Assembly: GCF_010672525.1 (NCBI RefSeq)
Contig: NZ_JAAHGH010000002.1
Location: forward strand, 295,334 to 359,333
Origin: Okeania sp. SIO2B3
GTDB taxonomy: Bacteria > Cyanobacteriota > Cyanobacteriia > Cyanobacteriales > Microcoleaceae
Reading direction: 5' to 3'
Length of the DNA stretch: 64,000 bases
The notes beneath the pieces are model-generated. The model ran no database searches. It worked only from the letters and a program-made list of their open reading frames with translations, and was not told the DNA's origin. This document shows, in pieces, positions 63,573 to 64,000 of this stretch. A program made the translations under genes and the position numbers. Every line of letters begins with the position of its first letter. Position 1 is the first letter of the stretch.

Positions 63573-63872
63573 TCAAAGTTTGCATTCTATTTCTTCACTC
63601 ACAGATTTCCATTTACTGCTATTTAAGTTGATAAATACTTTATTTTCAAGATAAAATCCTCTATTTAATTGGTCAAAAATCACCATTGATTTATTCTGCT
63701 TCAAAGAAATTTTGCTTCTGAGTTGTTCAGAACATAGTTCCTTAAACCTACCAACTGTAAATGTATCTTTCTCAAATAACAAAACATCATCGTCATTTTT
63801 AAGTAATTGAAAATTATCACTCATATTAACCAACTCATCTAAACAAGCAATCCTTACTATATCAACTATCAA
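63573..63872 (-). CDS. KGK-domain-like protein, probably truncated
   Basis: 99 aa. MSDNFQLLKNDDDVLLFEKD followed by TFTVGRFKELCSEQL is the characteristic start of cyanobacterial KGK-domain proteins, and KWKSVSEEIECKL leads into the part that normally ends in a WxKGK segment. A stop codon cuts it there; past the stop the same frame continues KIGDSDWCKGKLRVKIYVDF, so the gene has been shortened by a nonsense mutation. The likely start is the internal ATG of MSDNFQ (about 63824). The family has no known function. The protein may be a pseudogene. Confidence 0.55.
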   Translation of the reverse strand: MIVDIVRIACLDELVNMSDNFQLLKNDDDVLLFEKDTFTVGRFKELCSEQLRSKISLKQNKSMVIFDQLNRGFYLENKVFINLNSSKWKSVSEEIECKL

Positions 63873-64000
63873 ATTAACTACCTACACTGATTTTTAGTGA
63901 GACTTTTATACTTTATTTAAAATTTAACTTTCTCTTCTTGATAACTAATACCAAATCTGGTTATTATAGACTGATTATAAGGTAAGGCATAACATAGATA
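63873..64000. other. Window end, no gene seen
   Basis: AT-rich sequence with no readable frame. Confidence 0.4.

Overview
The window looks like chromosome from a filamentous, repeat-rich cyanobacterium. The supporting signs are frequent gcgatcgc (HIP1) octamers, an AT-rich background, a PEP-CTERM exported protein, an AroH-type chorismate mutase, a Uma2-family protein, zinc-ribbon kinase/FGE-domain fusion proteins and abundant heptanucleotide tandem repeats (gaataat, ttccttc, tatcagt units). An Oscillatoriales/Microcoleaceae-type genome (Okeania, Trichodesmium or Moorena-like) is an inference. Coding density is low: long intergenic stretches are filled with dispersed repeats, MITE-like elements and decayed genes.

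Layout. 0-5.5 kb holds a VWA-like protein, an anchored protein and a graveyard of IS200/IS605 tnpB fragments plus one DDE transposase fragment. A tRNA-Ala(GGC) follows. From 5,837 to 16,106 lies a 10.2 kb integrative element bounded by a 100-bp direct repeat (98/100 identical) that overlaps the 3' part of tRNA-Val(GAC). It encodes a tyrosine recombinase next to the tRNA, a 1,183-aa TOPRIM-like/SF2-helicase replication protein (CyRepA-like), two ribbon-helix-helix proteins, a Bro-N regulator and a six-gene operon of unknown function. No capsid or conjugation genes are visible.

16-20 kb is an arsenic locus (ACR3 efflux pump, ArsH, a tyrosine-phosphatase-like protein, a frameshifted ArsJ remnant). 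20-31 kb carries scattered metabolic genes (FAD amine oxidase-like, an Asp/Asn-hydroxylase-like enzyme, GMC oxidoreductase, PEP-CTERM protein, EamA transporter) and remnants of coaBC and a DNA methylase. 30-49 kb contains mostly housekeeping genes: sppA, aroH, purH, two 2OG-Fe(II) oxygenases, a DppC-type permease, a Nudix hydrolase, photolyase and purK. 50-64 kb has a serine beta-lactamase-like protein and two paralogous, segmentally duplicated kinase genes. The first has one C-terminal FGE-sulfatase (C-type-lectin-fold) domain, the second has three in tandem. An intact tnpB lies between them and decayed KGK-domain genes follow.

Most notable: (1) the tRNA-Val element and its unknown operon; (2) four FGE-type domains whose divergence is concentrated in the loop that diversity-generating retroelements mutate in such proteins, although no reverse transcriptase is in the window; (3) small palindromic elements inserted into coding sequences (a kinase, TnpB, a PEP-CTERM signal peptide, a tnpB pseudogene), resembling the protein-invading palindromes known from Rickettsia; (4) a three-copy MITE family with 8-bp target duplications. 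All family names are from recognition by eye; no database search was possible.
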